A stretch of 6,209 bases of DNA from Oscillatoria sp. Prado101 (GCA_025454445.1 JALOOK010000298.1:1-6209), one strand, 5' to 3'; positions 1-5,431 are shown, numbered from the stretch's first letter. Program-made: numbers and translations. Notes: a model not told the origin generated them from the letters alone.

Positions 1-37
1 TTCTCAGTACCTCACCAATATTCTCTCTCAACAATCC

Positions 38-865
38 CTAATAAGAAGTCACCAACACCTCAGGAATCTTACCCCGCTTCTTCCCATTAGAGTTAATCGC
101 CCTCGCCGCTAAGATCGCGTGAATCTTGAAATCCCTGTAAATATCTCGAATAAAAGCACAATCCGAATTAGACAGCATCACCCTCACCCCCCTGTTCGCA
201 AGAGACGCAAACACATCCCTCAGCTTAACTTGCTCAGCCTCCTTAAACTCATACCGGCTGTATCCCGTAAAATTGCTCGTAGCGCTTACCGGGTAATACG
301 GCGGGTCAAAATAAACCCAATCTTCGCTCCCTTTAGCCCAATCCAGAACCGCCTCAAATGGCCTGACCTCAACAGTTGCCGGCTGGAGCGCCGCAGAAAC
401 AGAACGCAGCAAATCCGCATTGCAAATCGTCGGATTTTTATATCTCCCCACCGGCACATTAAACTGCCCCTTAGAATTCTCCCGGTAAAGCCCGTTAAAA
501 CACGTCTTATTCAGATAAATCAGGCGAGCCGCCCTCTCCACATCCTCTCCGCCGGCACGAGAGCGCACCTCATAGTAATACTCCTTACTGTGCCTCAGCT
601 GGTGCTCCTCCAGCAAGCAAATCACCGGCTCCACCCTGTCCCGCACGCAGCGATAGGCATTAATCAGATCCGGGTTAATATCTGTCACGACAGCTTGCGC
701 CGGCTTCACATGAAAAAACACAGCCCCCCCGCCCAAAAAAGGCTCGTAGTAATTTCTGCAATCTGTGCTAAAATAGCGCTGGTATTGCGGAATCAGCTGA
801 CTCTTGCCCCCCGCCCACTTCAGAAACGGACGGGGAGGGACTGTCTGTAAGGTGCCGGTGGACAT
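38..865 (-). CDS. dam: Dam-type (D12 class) DNA adenine-N6 methyltransferase
   Basis: Transfers a methyl group from S-adenosylmethionine to N6 of adenine in DNA; by family resemblance (Dam, DpnM, T4 Dam) the target is probably GATC, which is inference. The 275-residue protein is full length for the family (about 270-285). Visible motifs in order are PFLKWAGGK at 13-21 (motif X), EPFLGGGAVF at 41-50 (motif I, SAM binding), DINPDLI at 62-68, the target-recognition signature CFNGLYREN at 122-130 followed by GQFNVP, the catalytic DPPY at 187-190, LSNSD at 231-235, and a C-terminal GKIPEVLVTSY. ATG at 865 is the only start that keeps the N-terminal motif complete; no good Shine-Dalgarno sequence precedes it. 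It is divergent from the DraG gene. No restriction endonuclease lies in the window, but the DNA beyond position 1 is unseen, so orphan status is not proven. The gene symbol is by family, not orthology. Confidence 0.93.
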   Translation of the reverse strand: MSTGTLQTVPPRPFLKWAGGKSQLIPQYQRYFSTDCRNYYEPFLGGGAVFFHVKPAQAVVTDINPDLINAYRCVRDRVEPVICLLEEHQLRHSKEYYYEVRSRAGGEDVERAARLIYLNKTCFNGLYRENSKGQFNVPVGRYKNPTICNADLLRSVSAALQPATVEVRPFEAVLDWAKGSEDWVYFDPPYYPVSATSNFTGYSRYEFKEAEQVKLRDVFASLANRGVRVMLSNSDCAFIRDIYRDFKIHAILAARAINSNGKKRGKIPEVLVTSY

Positions 866-919
866 TTATCTAAAAAAGTGCGTCTTGAGCCGATAATAGC
901 AGTTTTCACGCTTAGGAGT

Positions 920-941
920 GCGGTTATATAGCGGTTATAAA
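920..941. repeat. Two direct GCGGTTATA repeats upstream of the methyltransferase
   Basis: GCGGTTATA occurs at 920-928 and again at 931-939, an 11-bp period close to one helical turn. The pair lies about 55-75 nt upstream of the methyltransferase start. It could be an operator or part of an AT-rich promoter region, with a possible -10-like TATTAT on the minus strand at 893-898. No convincing -35 box is seen. A regulatory role is only inferred. Confidence 0.3.
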
Positions 942-965
942 TGATTTGCGCAAGCGCTGGGGGCC

Positions 966-1000
966 CAGAACCCCGGTTTCTTTAAGAAACCGGGGTTCTG
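966..1000. repeat. Perfect 35-nt palindromic hairpin, REP-like
   Basis: Two exactly complementary 17-nt arms (966-982 and 984-1000) flank a single central base. The arm core AACCCCGGTTTCTT resembles short palindromes that I recall as dispersed in many copies in filamentous cyanobacteria. It lies 37 nt beyond the stop of the toxin remnant and about 100 nt upstream of the methyltransferase. No T-run follows on either strand, so it is better called a REP-like repeat than an intrinsic terminator, although it could stabilise or stop minus-strand transcripts. Confidence 0.75.
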
Positions 1001-1037
1001 AAATTTACGCGAAGGATTTAGACGCGCTATATCGTAT

Positions 1038-1247
1038 TTATTCATTCTGAAAAATATCCTGGAAATTTCGATATCCACTCACAACGCGGAGAATTTCCAC
1101 CTCATTTTCAAAACCTTGATAAAAAACGATATAACCCACCAGCAAAAGTCCTCGCAACCCAGGTCTAATTTGATCGTAGGACTTGCCGATATAAGGGAAT
1201 TGAGCGAGTGTCCCCCACTTTTGGCTCGCTGCAACTCCCCTTCCCAC
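1038..1247 (-). pseudogene. ParE/RelE-type toxin, C-terminal remnant
   Basis: The 69-residue frame carries the C-terminal two thirds of a ParE/RelE-superfamily toxin of a type II toxin-antitoxin system. Residues 14-66 show the family pattern LAQFP-IGKSY, then RPGLRG, then GYIVFYQ and VEILRVVSGYR. Intact members are about 95-105 residues. Here the first helices are missing and replaced by a family-unlike stretch, MGRGVAASQKWG, that begins at a GTG codon with an in-frame stop (1251-1253) just upstream. No antitoxin gene fits in the remaining 111 nt before the divergent DraG gene. It is most likely an inactive relic of a toxin-antitoxin pair cut by insertion or deletion. A short active variant is possible but unlikely. 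Confidence 0.72.
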
Positions 1248-1252
1248 TCGCT
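1203..1252. repeat. 8-bp inverted repeat at the broken toxin end
   Basis: AGCGAGTG at 1203-1210 and its exact reverse complement CACTCGCT at 1245-1252 bracket 34 nt. This stretch is where the toxin frame loses family similarity. A second small hairpin follows directly (CTAGC at 1251-1255 with GCTAG at 1264-1268). The pattern is compatible with the end or footprint of a small inserted element, but no transposase or target duplication is visible. Confidence 0.35.
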
Positions 1253-1343
1253 AGCCTAAAAATGCTAGGGTAGGAGGACGCTCCACATCTGTACCTGAGT
1301 CACTGGGAATCTGCTCTAAGGCTGCCGGTGAAACCGTCAAACT

Positions 1344-1349
1344 TATAAT
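1344..1349 (+). promoter_or_regulatory. Candidate -10 box (TATAAT) of the DraG gene
   Basis: A perfect TATAAT ends 9 nt before the ATG at 1359. A -10 box here would put the transcription start within a few bases of the start codon, giving a nearly leaderless mRNA, in line with the lack of a Shine-Dalgarno sequence. No recognisable -35 hexamer is found at 16-18 nt upstream, so the call is tentative. Confidence 0.3.
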
Positions 1350-1358
1350 TATAAACCA

Positions 1359-1970
1359 ATGGCATTACCGCGTCAAGAACAATTCACCGGCAGCCTGATT
1401 GGCCAGTGCCTCGCCGATGCTGTTGGCTGTCGCGTAGAGGGCTACCCCCCCTACGCCTGCCAAAATTACGTCAGCTACGAACTCAAAATCAAGCAGCCAA
1501 AAGACCGCGACCGCTTCCCCTTCCCCTTTGGCCAGTACACGGACGACTCCCAGCTGGCGCGAGAGCTCCTGGAAAGCTATCTCGCCTGTGGCCGGTTTGA
1601 CCCCAGCGACTACGCCCGCCGCATCGCTGCCATTTTCGCAGAAAACCGCATTGTCGGGCGCGGCAGGGCCACAGAAGAAGCGGCACTGCGGCTGGCACAG
1701 GGCGTCCCCTGGCAGGAAGCCGGCACCCCTGCCCCAAAAGCTGGCAACGGCAGCGCCATGCGAGCCGGCCCAATTGGCTTACTCTTCTACGATAGCCCCG
1801 AGCAGCTGATTCAAGCCGCACACGACCAAGGTAGAATCACCCATCAAGACCCCCGCTGCTCCGCCGGCGCAGTCGCCATTGCCGGTGCCGTCGCCATCGC
1901 CCTTCGCGGCGAAACAGTCAGCCCCCAGCCCTTCCTCTCCCAGCGAGAGCGACTGGGCGCGACAGATTGA
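1359..1970 (+). CDS. ADP-ribosylglycohydrolase (DraG/ARH family), N-terminal part of a frameshifted gene
   Basis: DraG/ARH enzymes hydrolyse ADP-ribose from modified proteins or related substrates using two metal ions; this member's substrate is unknown. The 203-residue frame holds the N-terminal and middle parts: GSLIGQCLADAVG at 11-23, the metal-binding TDD at 61-63 in GQYTDDSQLA, the family hallmark GNGSAMRAGPIG at 129-140, and THQDPRCSAGAVAIAGAVA from 161. Similarity runs out around SPQPFLSQ (188-195), followed by eight unrelated residues and a stop. The gene continues in the +1 frame to 2370 with the missing C-terminal metal site. Removing one base gives about 336 residues, normal for the family. 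ATG 1359 is the only start before the conserved GSLIG motif; no Shine-Dalgarno sequence is seen. The break could be an assembly error, a recent mutation or, less likely, programmed +1 frameshifting. Confidence 0.88.
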   Translation: MALPRQEQFTGSLIGQCLADAVGCRVEGYPPYACQNYVSYELKIKQPKDRDRFPFPFGQYTDDSQLARELLESYLACGRFDPSDYARRIAAIFAENRIVGRGRATEEAALRLAQGVPWQEAGTPAPKAGNGSAMRAGPIGLLFYDSPEQLIQAAHDQGRITHQDPRCSAGAVAIAGAVAIALRGETVSPQPFLSQRERLGATD

Positions 1971-2370
1971 GCCCTCCTTCGCTGACTGCCTGCAAGAATT
2001 AATACAGTGGGTGCCTTTGCCGCCAGAAGAAGCTTTTGCCTTCATTTCCAGAGCCGGCGGCTTGCCTCCTGAGTATGAGTCGGAGTGGGACGGAATATCG
2101 CCCTTTGTCGTTGCCAGCGTCTTGTGGAGCTTGTATTCCTTCCTCCGCACACCGGCAGACTACTGGGAAACCATCTGCACCGCCATCGCCGCCGGTGGGG
2201 ACACCGACACCACCGCCGCAATGGCCGGTGCCATCAGCGGAGCCTACCTGGGACTGGACGCCATTCCCTCGGAACTGGCCCACCGGCTCACCGACCGGGG
2301 CACCTGGGGATATGTCCAGCTTGTCGAACTGGCCGAGAAATGCTACCAGTTAAAATGCACTCACTTTTAG
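1879..2370 (+). CDS. ADP-ribosylglycohydrolase, C-terminal part in the shifted frame
   Basis: This frame continues the DraG-family protein. Family-like sequence starts at about 1945 (SDWARQIEPSFADCLQEL) and runs to the stop at 2370. It includes LPPEYESEWDGISPFVVASVLW and the diagnostic C-terminal metal-binding motif AGGDTDTTAAMAGAISGAYLG, encoded around 2188-2250, whose aspartates complete the dinuclear metal site with the N-terminal TDD. The first 20 or so residues from the TTG at 1879 are proline/serine-rich out-of-frame sequence overlapping the N-terminal part, so that TTG is not a credible start and the piece is unlikely to be made alone. The reading frame and base composition look well preserved after the shift, which favours a very recent mutation or a sequencing error over an old pseudogene. 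Confidence 0.85.
   Translation: MPVPSPSPFAAKQSAPSPSSPSESDWARQIEPSFADCLQELIQWVPLPPEEAFAFISRAGGLPPEYESEWDGISPFVVASVLWSLYSFLRTPADYWETICTAIAAGGDTDTTAAMAGAISGAYLGLDAIPSELAHRLTDRGTWGYVQLVELAEKCYQLKCTHF
1922..1952 (+). other. Frameshift site inside the DraG gene
   Basis: Between these positions the coding frame moves by +1; the span 1359-2370 is 1012 nt, one more than a multiple of three. The most error-prone tract is the C5 run at 1922-1926; reading it as C4 would give the linker VSPSPSPSESDW. A shift later, at CAGCGAG (1941-1947), would keep SPQPFLSQ and then SDWARQ. No classical slippery site with a downstream stop or pseudoknot is obvious. Confidence 0.75.
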
Positions 2371-2394
2371 CTGCTCCCGTCAGGTGGTTTCTCT

Positions 2395-2610
2395 ATGATG
2401 GTCGTGTTTGATGATTTTTGGAGTAACGTCTCTCGCTACCCCCGCTACTTTCTCACCATCATCCTGGGCATCTTCTTTTTTGCCTTCGAGTGGCTCAAAC
2501 CCCTGTTCAAGAACCCCGTCACCGCCGTCGCCCTCGTTGCCCTCATGGTGTCAAGCTTAATTTTTATCGTTTTGACACTTCGGGCCATGCTGGGTTTGAC
2601 GCCGGTGTAA
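2395..2610 (+). CDS. ycf33: DUF751 / Ycf33-like small membrane protein
   Basis: A 71-residue protein matching my recollection of DUF751, the cyanobacterial family that includes plastid-encoded Ycf33; its function is unknown. It has the conserved amphipathic start FDDFWSNVSRYPRYF, a first membrane helix at about 20-34 (FLTIILGIFFFAFEW), a basic loop with KNP at 39-41, and a second helix at about 43-62 (TAVALVALMVSSLIFIVLTL), ending LRAMLGL. Two membrane spans in 71 residues suggest an inner or thylakoid membrane location. Three starts are in frame: ATG 2395, ATG 2398 and GTG 2404. AGGTGG at 2382-2387 lies 7 nt from ATG 2395, which decides the call, although GTG 2404 would give the family-typical start MFDDFW. 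It begins 24 nt after the DraG stop and is probably co-transcribed. Its placement before rbfA is one I associate with cyanobacteria. Confidence 0.85.
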   Translation: MMVVFDDFWSNVSRYPRYFLTIILGIFFFAFEWLKPLFKNPVTAVALVALMVSSLIFIVLTLRAMLGLTPV

Positions 2611-2916
2611 ACTATACATTAGCAGGTCAGCGGATTTTTGATTCCAGATTGGCGCAAGGGCGCTGCATCTAAAAACTAACTACCCTGCCCCTTAGCACAA
2701 AAATTCTTTCTTCTCTTCCCCCGAGGGGCAGATTGTGGGGCAGATATCCGGACAGATTGTGCCACAGCCGGCGGGCTGTCACATCCCCTGTAACCGTTGC
2801 CCCACTCGACAGCCGGCAGCCCTGTCCGAGGCGGGTAAGGGAGCATCGAAAGTCCAACATTCAAAAGCTGACCGCATTCCAAACATTGCCCATACTGTAT
2901 TACTGGGGGCGAAATT
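2611..2916 (+). other. Gene-free leader region upstream of rbfA
   Basis: These 306 nt hold no credible gene; minus-strand frames here are shadows without family features. What can be seen is a pyrimidine-rich tract (about 2701-2722), three CAGAT units at a 12-bp period (2729-2764), and an inverted repeat GGCTGTC/GACAGCC (2774-2780 with 2808-2814). A direct repeat ACAGCCGGC is also present (2764-2772 and 2809-2817). The length and potential folding suggest an rbfA 5' leader or promoter region. No known riboswitch was recognised. Confidence 0.5.
2729..2764 (+). repeat. Three 12-bp CAGAT-led tandem units
   Basis: CAGAT begins at 2729, 2741 and 2753, exactly 12 bp apart. The first and third units share CAGATTGTG; the middle one is CAGATATCC. 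The regular spacing could mark binding sites for a regulator or a small decayed tandem repeat, about 155-190 nt upstream of rbfA. Confidence 0.5.
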
Positions 2917-3345
2917 ATGGCTACTACTCGTCGCGTTTCCCGCGTTGCTTCCCTAATCAAACGCGAAATCAGCCAAATGTTGCTCAGCGACATTAAAGAC
3001 GATCGCGTGGGTGCCGGCATGGTCAGCGTCACCGACGTGGACGTATCTGGCGACCTGCAGCACGCCAAAATATTTGTCAGCATCTACGGCACAGAAGCAG
3101 CTCGTGCCGAGACAATGGCCGGCTTGAAAGCCGCCACCGGCTTCGTCCGCAGCGAACTCGGCCAGCGCATCCGCCTGCGCCGCACGCCTGAAGTCGTCTT
3201 TCTCGAAGACCGCTCCTTAGAGCGCGGCGACAGGATTCTCTCCCTGATCAACCAGCTCAGTCAAAATCGCCACACCGGCAATCCCGACGGAGCTGACACC
3301 GCTGAGGAATGGTCAGAGGACATCTCTGCTGAAGAAGAGGATTGA
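2917..3345 (+). CDS. rbfA: Ribosome-binding factor A
   Basis: RbfA binds the 30S subunit late in assembly, near helix 1 and the 5' end of 16S rRNA, and helps its maturation, notably in the cold. The 142-residue protein has the family layout: N-terminal helix RRVSRVASLIKREISQML at 5-22, then DIKDDRVGAGMVSVTDVDVSGDLQHAKIFVSIYG at about 25-58, which forms the KH-like beta sheet, an LKAATGFVRSELGQRIRLRRTPEVVF segment at about 70-95, and DRSLERGDRILSLINQL at 98-114. The last 28 residues are an acidic tail (EEWSEDISAEEED), as often seen in cyanobacteria. The ATG at 2917 matches the usual MATTRRVSR start; GGGGG at 2905-2909 is a weak ribosome binding site. The stop overlaps or nearly touches the GH3 gene, suggesting one transcript. 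Confidence 0.96.
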   Translation: MATTRRVSRVASLIKREISQMLLSDIKDDRVGAGMVSVTDVDVSGDLQHAKIFVSIYGTEAARAETMAGLKAATGFVRSELGQRIRLRRTPEVVFLEDRSLERGDRILSLINQLSQNRHTGNPDGADTAEEWSEDISAEEED

Positions 3346-3370
3346 CAAAATTGAATTTATCTGATACAAT
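3342..3370 (+). promoter_or_regulatory. Candidate sigma-70 promoter across the rbfA/GH3 junction
   Basis: TTGACA (3342-3347) is a perfect -35 hexamer. It is followed by exactly 17 nt and TACAAT (3365-3370), one base from consensus. It spans the rbfA stop and the ATG at 3369 of the GH3 gene, so a transcript from it would start near 3377, just inside that gene. It may be real, or partly a by-product of coding sequence. Confidence 0.4.
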
Positions 3371-5057
3371 GCCGGCGCTTCCGGAACTGGACAGCCTCTC
3401 CCTAGAGCAGCAGGTAGCTCAGATGTTCGTGATTCGGGCGTCAGGCTACCTCTTTGACCACCAAATTCGCTATCCCGCCTGGGAACCGCCGGCAGCCGAG
3501 CTGCGCCACTTGGTCGAAGACCTGGGCGTGGGCGGCGTCTTGCTGCCGGTGGGCAATGCCGGCGACCTCCTGCTGCGCACGCAGCAGGTGCAATCTTGGG
3601 CGAAAATCCCCCTGCTGCTGGCGTCGGATATCGAAGAAGGCGTGGGCCAGCGGTTTGACGGAGCCACCTGGTTTCCGCCGCCAATGGCCATCGGGGCCGT
3701 GGCGGCCAAAGACCCCGCCCTCGCGGAACAGTACGCCGAAAAAATGGGCTATTTCACGGCGCAGGAAGCCCTGGCCCTTGGGTTGAACTGGGTGCTCGGG
3801 CCGGTGGTGGATGTGAATAATAATCCCGACAATCCGGTGATTAATGTCCGCTCTTTCGGGGAGACACCGGCAGCCGTCAGCACGCTGGCCACCGCTTTCA
3901 TTCGGGGCGCTCACCAGTGGCCGGTTTTGACCGTGGCCAAGCACTTTCCCGGACATGGGGATACGGCGGTGGATTCCCATTTGGAGCTGCCGGTGCTCCC
4001 CCACTCGCCAGAACGGTTGCAAGAAATAGAACTGCCGCCTTTTATAGCAGCGATTGCTGCCGGTGCTGACGCGGTAATGAGCGCCCACTTGCTAATTAAA
4101 TGTTGGGACTCTGAAAAACCGGCAACCCTGTCGCACCGGATTTTGACCGGCAAGCTCAGGGAAGAGCTGGGGTTTCAGGGGTTGATTGTCACAGACGCTT
4201 TGGTGATGGGCGCGATTGCCAACAAGTACGGGCCGAATGAAGCGCCAATCTTGGCCCTGGAAGCCGGTGCTGACATCCTGCTCATGCCGGTCGATCCTGC
4301 CGGTGCCATCAAAGCAGTGTGCGATGCGGTGGGTGCCGGTCGCATCTCCCCGGAACGGATTCGCGCCTCGGTAGAGCGGATCTGGCAAGCCAAATGCAAA
4401 ATCTTCCAGCCGGAAGTGTCTAATGTGGAGACGCGACATGTCTCGTCTCTAGAAGAAACCGCGAGTGCCACAAACACCCCATCCGTTAGATTCGCTAGCA
4501 CATCTGCCGCCCTGGCCCAGATCGCCACACCGGCAGTTACGGACACCGCTGCCAGCATCTTGCGGGATTCGATGAAATTCGGGGGTGCTCTGCCTTTGCC
4601 ACCGGCACGCCAATCAGCTGGTGCTTTGCGCAACCTGATTGTACTCGACGATCTGTTCAACTGCGAGTTTCTCGGCCACCACACGCCGGCTTTCGCTTTC
4701 CCCACACAGTTGGGCTATGAATTGCAGGTGGTTGACCGGCACAGTGCCGGTGCTTCCGCAGATAAGGACACCGACCGGTTCTCCGCCACTTTGCTGCAGG
4801 TGTTCATTCGCGGCAATCCCTTCCGCAGCAGTGCCGGTGTCTCCGCTGTTGCCCGCGATTGGTTTAAGAAACTATTAAGAACCGGCGAGCTGCAGGCACT
4901 AGCGGTTTATGGTAGTCCTTACACCCTAGAGCAGTTGTTACCTAATATACCGGCACAATTCCCGTATGTGTTTTCCTACGGACAGCTGCCCCAAGCCCAG
5001 GCACTAGCTCTAGAAACCTTATTTGGTCTTTCCTATTCTCTCTCGCGCCACCCCTGA
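3369..5057 (+). CDS. nagZ: GH3-family beta-N-acetylhexosaminidase, two-domain cyanobacterial form
   Basis: Family 3 glycoside hydrolase, by motif a beta-N-acetylglucosaminidase acting on muropeptides or similar GlcNAc-containing glycans, so probably in cell-wall recycling. Numbered from ATG 3369 (562 residues), the TIM-barrel domain covers about 5-345. It includes DIEEGVGQRF at 87-96, the NagZ signature KHFPGHGDTAVDSH at 191-204 with the predicted Asp202/His204 acid-base dyad, and VTDALVMGA at 274-282 with nucleophile Asp276. A hydrophilic linker at about 348-400 leads to a C-terminal alpha/beta domain ending at 562. No signal peptide is seen, so a cytoplasmic location is likely. The start is uncertain: ATG 3369 fits the conserved beginning MPALPELDSLSL, but TTG 3342 (overlapping the rbfA TGA) and TTG 3351 (10 nt after AAGAGG at 3335-3340) are in frame. 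A palindromic repeat lies in the linker coding sequence. A related GH3 specificity cannot be excluded; the symbol is by motif. Confidence 0.93.
   Translation: MPALPELDSLSLEQQVAQMFVIRASGYLFDHQIRYPAWEPPAAELRHLVEDLGVGGVLLPVGNAGDLLLRTQQVQSWAKIPLLLASDIEEGVGQRFDGATWFPPPMAIGAVAAKDPALAEQYAEKMGYFTAQEALALGLNWVLGPVVDVNNNPDNPVINVRSFGETPAAVSTLATAFIRGAHQWPVLTVAKHFPGHGDTAVDSHLELPVLPHSPERLQEIELPPFIAAIAAGADAVMSAHLLIKCWDSEKPATLSHRILTGKLREELGFQGLIVTDALVMGAIANKYGPNEAPILALEAGADILLMPVDPAGAIKAVCDAVGAGRISPERIRASVERIWQAKCKIFQPEVSNVETRHVSSLEETASATNTPSVRFASTSAALAQIATPAVTDTAASILRDSMKFGGALPLPPARQSAGALRNLIVLDDLFNCEFLGHHTPAFAFPTQLGYELQVVDRHSAGASADKDTDRFSATLLQVFIRGNPFRSSAGVSAVARDWFKKLLRTGELQALAVYGSPYTLEQLLPNIPAQFPYVFSYGQLPQAQALALETLFGLSYSLSRHP
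4426..4451 (+). repeat. 26-nt palindromic repeat inside the GH3 linker coding sequence
   Basis: GAGACG (4428-4433) and CGTCTC (4444-4449) are exact inverted arms around GACATGTC (4435-4442). Including the outer T4426/A4451 pair, only two of 13 base pairs are not Watson-Crick (C4434/T4443 and the G-T pair 4427/4450). It resembles the GTAGAGACG...CGTCTCTAC palindromes that I recall as widely dispersed in filamentous cyanobacteria. Read in frame it codes for about VETRHVSSL within the flexible linker between the two GH3 domains, where an insertion would be tolerated. Confidence 0.6.
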
Positions 5058-5138
5058 AGCTCGGGTACGCCGGTTCTTGTCCAGGGCGCACTAAACTCCG
5101 CAGGGCAATAGCAGGCAGCTGTGGGACGCAAAAGTTCC

Positions 5139-5167
5139 TTGACAAGCGCCACTATAACTGCTATCGC
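5139..5167 (+). promoter_or_regulatory. Weak candidate promoter directly before the terminator hairpin
   Basis: A perfect TTGACA at 5139-5144 is followed after 17 nt by TATCGC (5162-5167), which matches the -10 consensus only in its first three bases. Initiation would fall at about 5174, the first bases of the hairpin stem. The weak -10 makes this tentative. Confidence 0.22.
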
Positions 5168-5172
5168 GAAAC

Positions 5173-5226
5173 TGACAGCAGCAGCGGCCATCCGGGCCGC
5201 CAGGGCTGCTGTCAAAATTTTAATAT
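5173..5226 (+). terminator. Rho-independent-type terminator after the GH3 gene
   Basis: A perfect 10-bp outer stem, TGACAGCAGC (5173-5182) with GCTGCTGTCA (5205-5214), encloses an inner 6-bp stem GCGGCC/GGCCGC (5184-5189 with 5195-5200) around a 5-nt loop. It is followed by AAAATTTTAATATTT. It lies 116 nt beyond the GH3 stop and probably ends the rbfA-GH3 transcript. The T-run is interrupted by A residues, so efficiency is uncertain. Confidence 0.65.
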
Positions 5227-5368
5227 TTCTTTAACCCACTTCAGTCGCATTTAGCGCCAGAATAGGAAAGATTCAGTATATATAGATACAAAAAGTGGCC
5301 ATACTTGACCTGGAGAGGTGGGACTGTTTCCCAGACCTTACCGGGTTGTTTATCTCACCTCAGTAGCT

Positions 5369-5398
5369 GTACTGTCGGGCACTGTACTGTCGAGCACT
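5369..5398 (+). repeat. 15-bp tandem duplication in the DUF4327 leader
   Basis: GTACTGTCGGGCACT at 5369-5383 is repeated directly as GTACTGTCGAGCACT at 5384-5398, differing at one base, and a partial third unit (GT) follows. It lies 33 nt upstream of the DUF4327 start codon. It may be a slippage duplication or a paired regulator site. Confidence 0.7.
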
Positions 5399-5431
5399 GT
5401 TAGTTTGTAAATCAAGCTTGAAAGGATAATT

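Larger units (their letters stand above)
5058..5431 (+). other. Gene-free region between GH3 and DUF4327 genes
   Basis: These 374 nt contain no supported gene. From left to right they hold a possible TTGACA promoter (5139), a strong hairpin with an AT-rich tail (5173-5225), and an AT-rich stretch with TATATA at 5277-5282 that could serve the next gene. After that come a leader hairpin (AGGTGGGA at 5316-5323 with TCCC and ACCT at 5329-5338) and a 15-bp tandem duplication (5369-5398). The DUF4327 mRNA leader would be about 140 nt if the TATATA is its -10 box. Confidence 0.5.

Noticed and set aside
119..850. A 243-residue plus-strand open frame
   Set aside because: It lies antisense to the methyltransferase, is rich in Arg, Ile and Leu without family motifs, and is explained as the reverse-frame shadow of that gene.
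2652..2672. Terminator after the DUF751 gene
   Set aside because: Only a 4-bp stem (GCGC, AAGG loop, GCGC) with no T-run behind it.
2898..2903. TATTAC as the rbfA -10 box
   Set aside because: No acceptable -35 hexamer at 16-18 nt upstream; too weak to annotate.
2676..3083. Minus-strand frame of 135 residues opposite rbfA
   Set aside because: Antisense to a clear rbfA gene, no motifs, and cysteine/proline/serine-rich as expected for a shadow frame.
3441..4088. Minus-strand frame of 215 residues opposite the GH3 gene
   Set aside because: Antisense to a strongly supported catalytic domain; His/Arg/Gly-rich and without family features.
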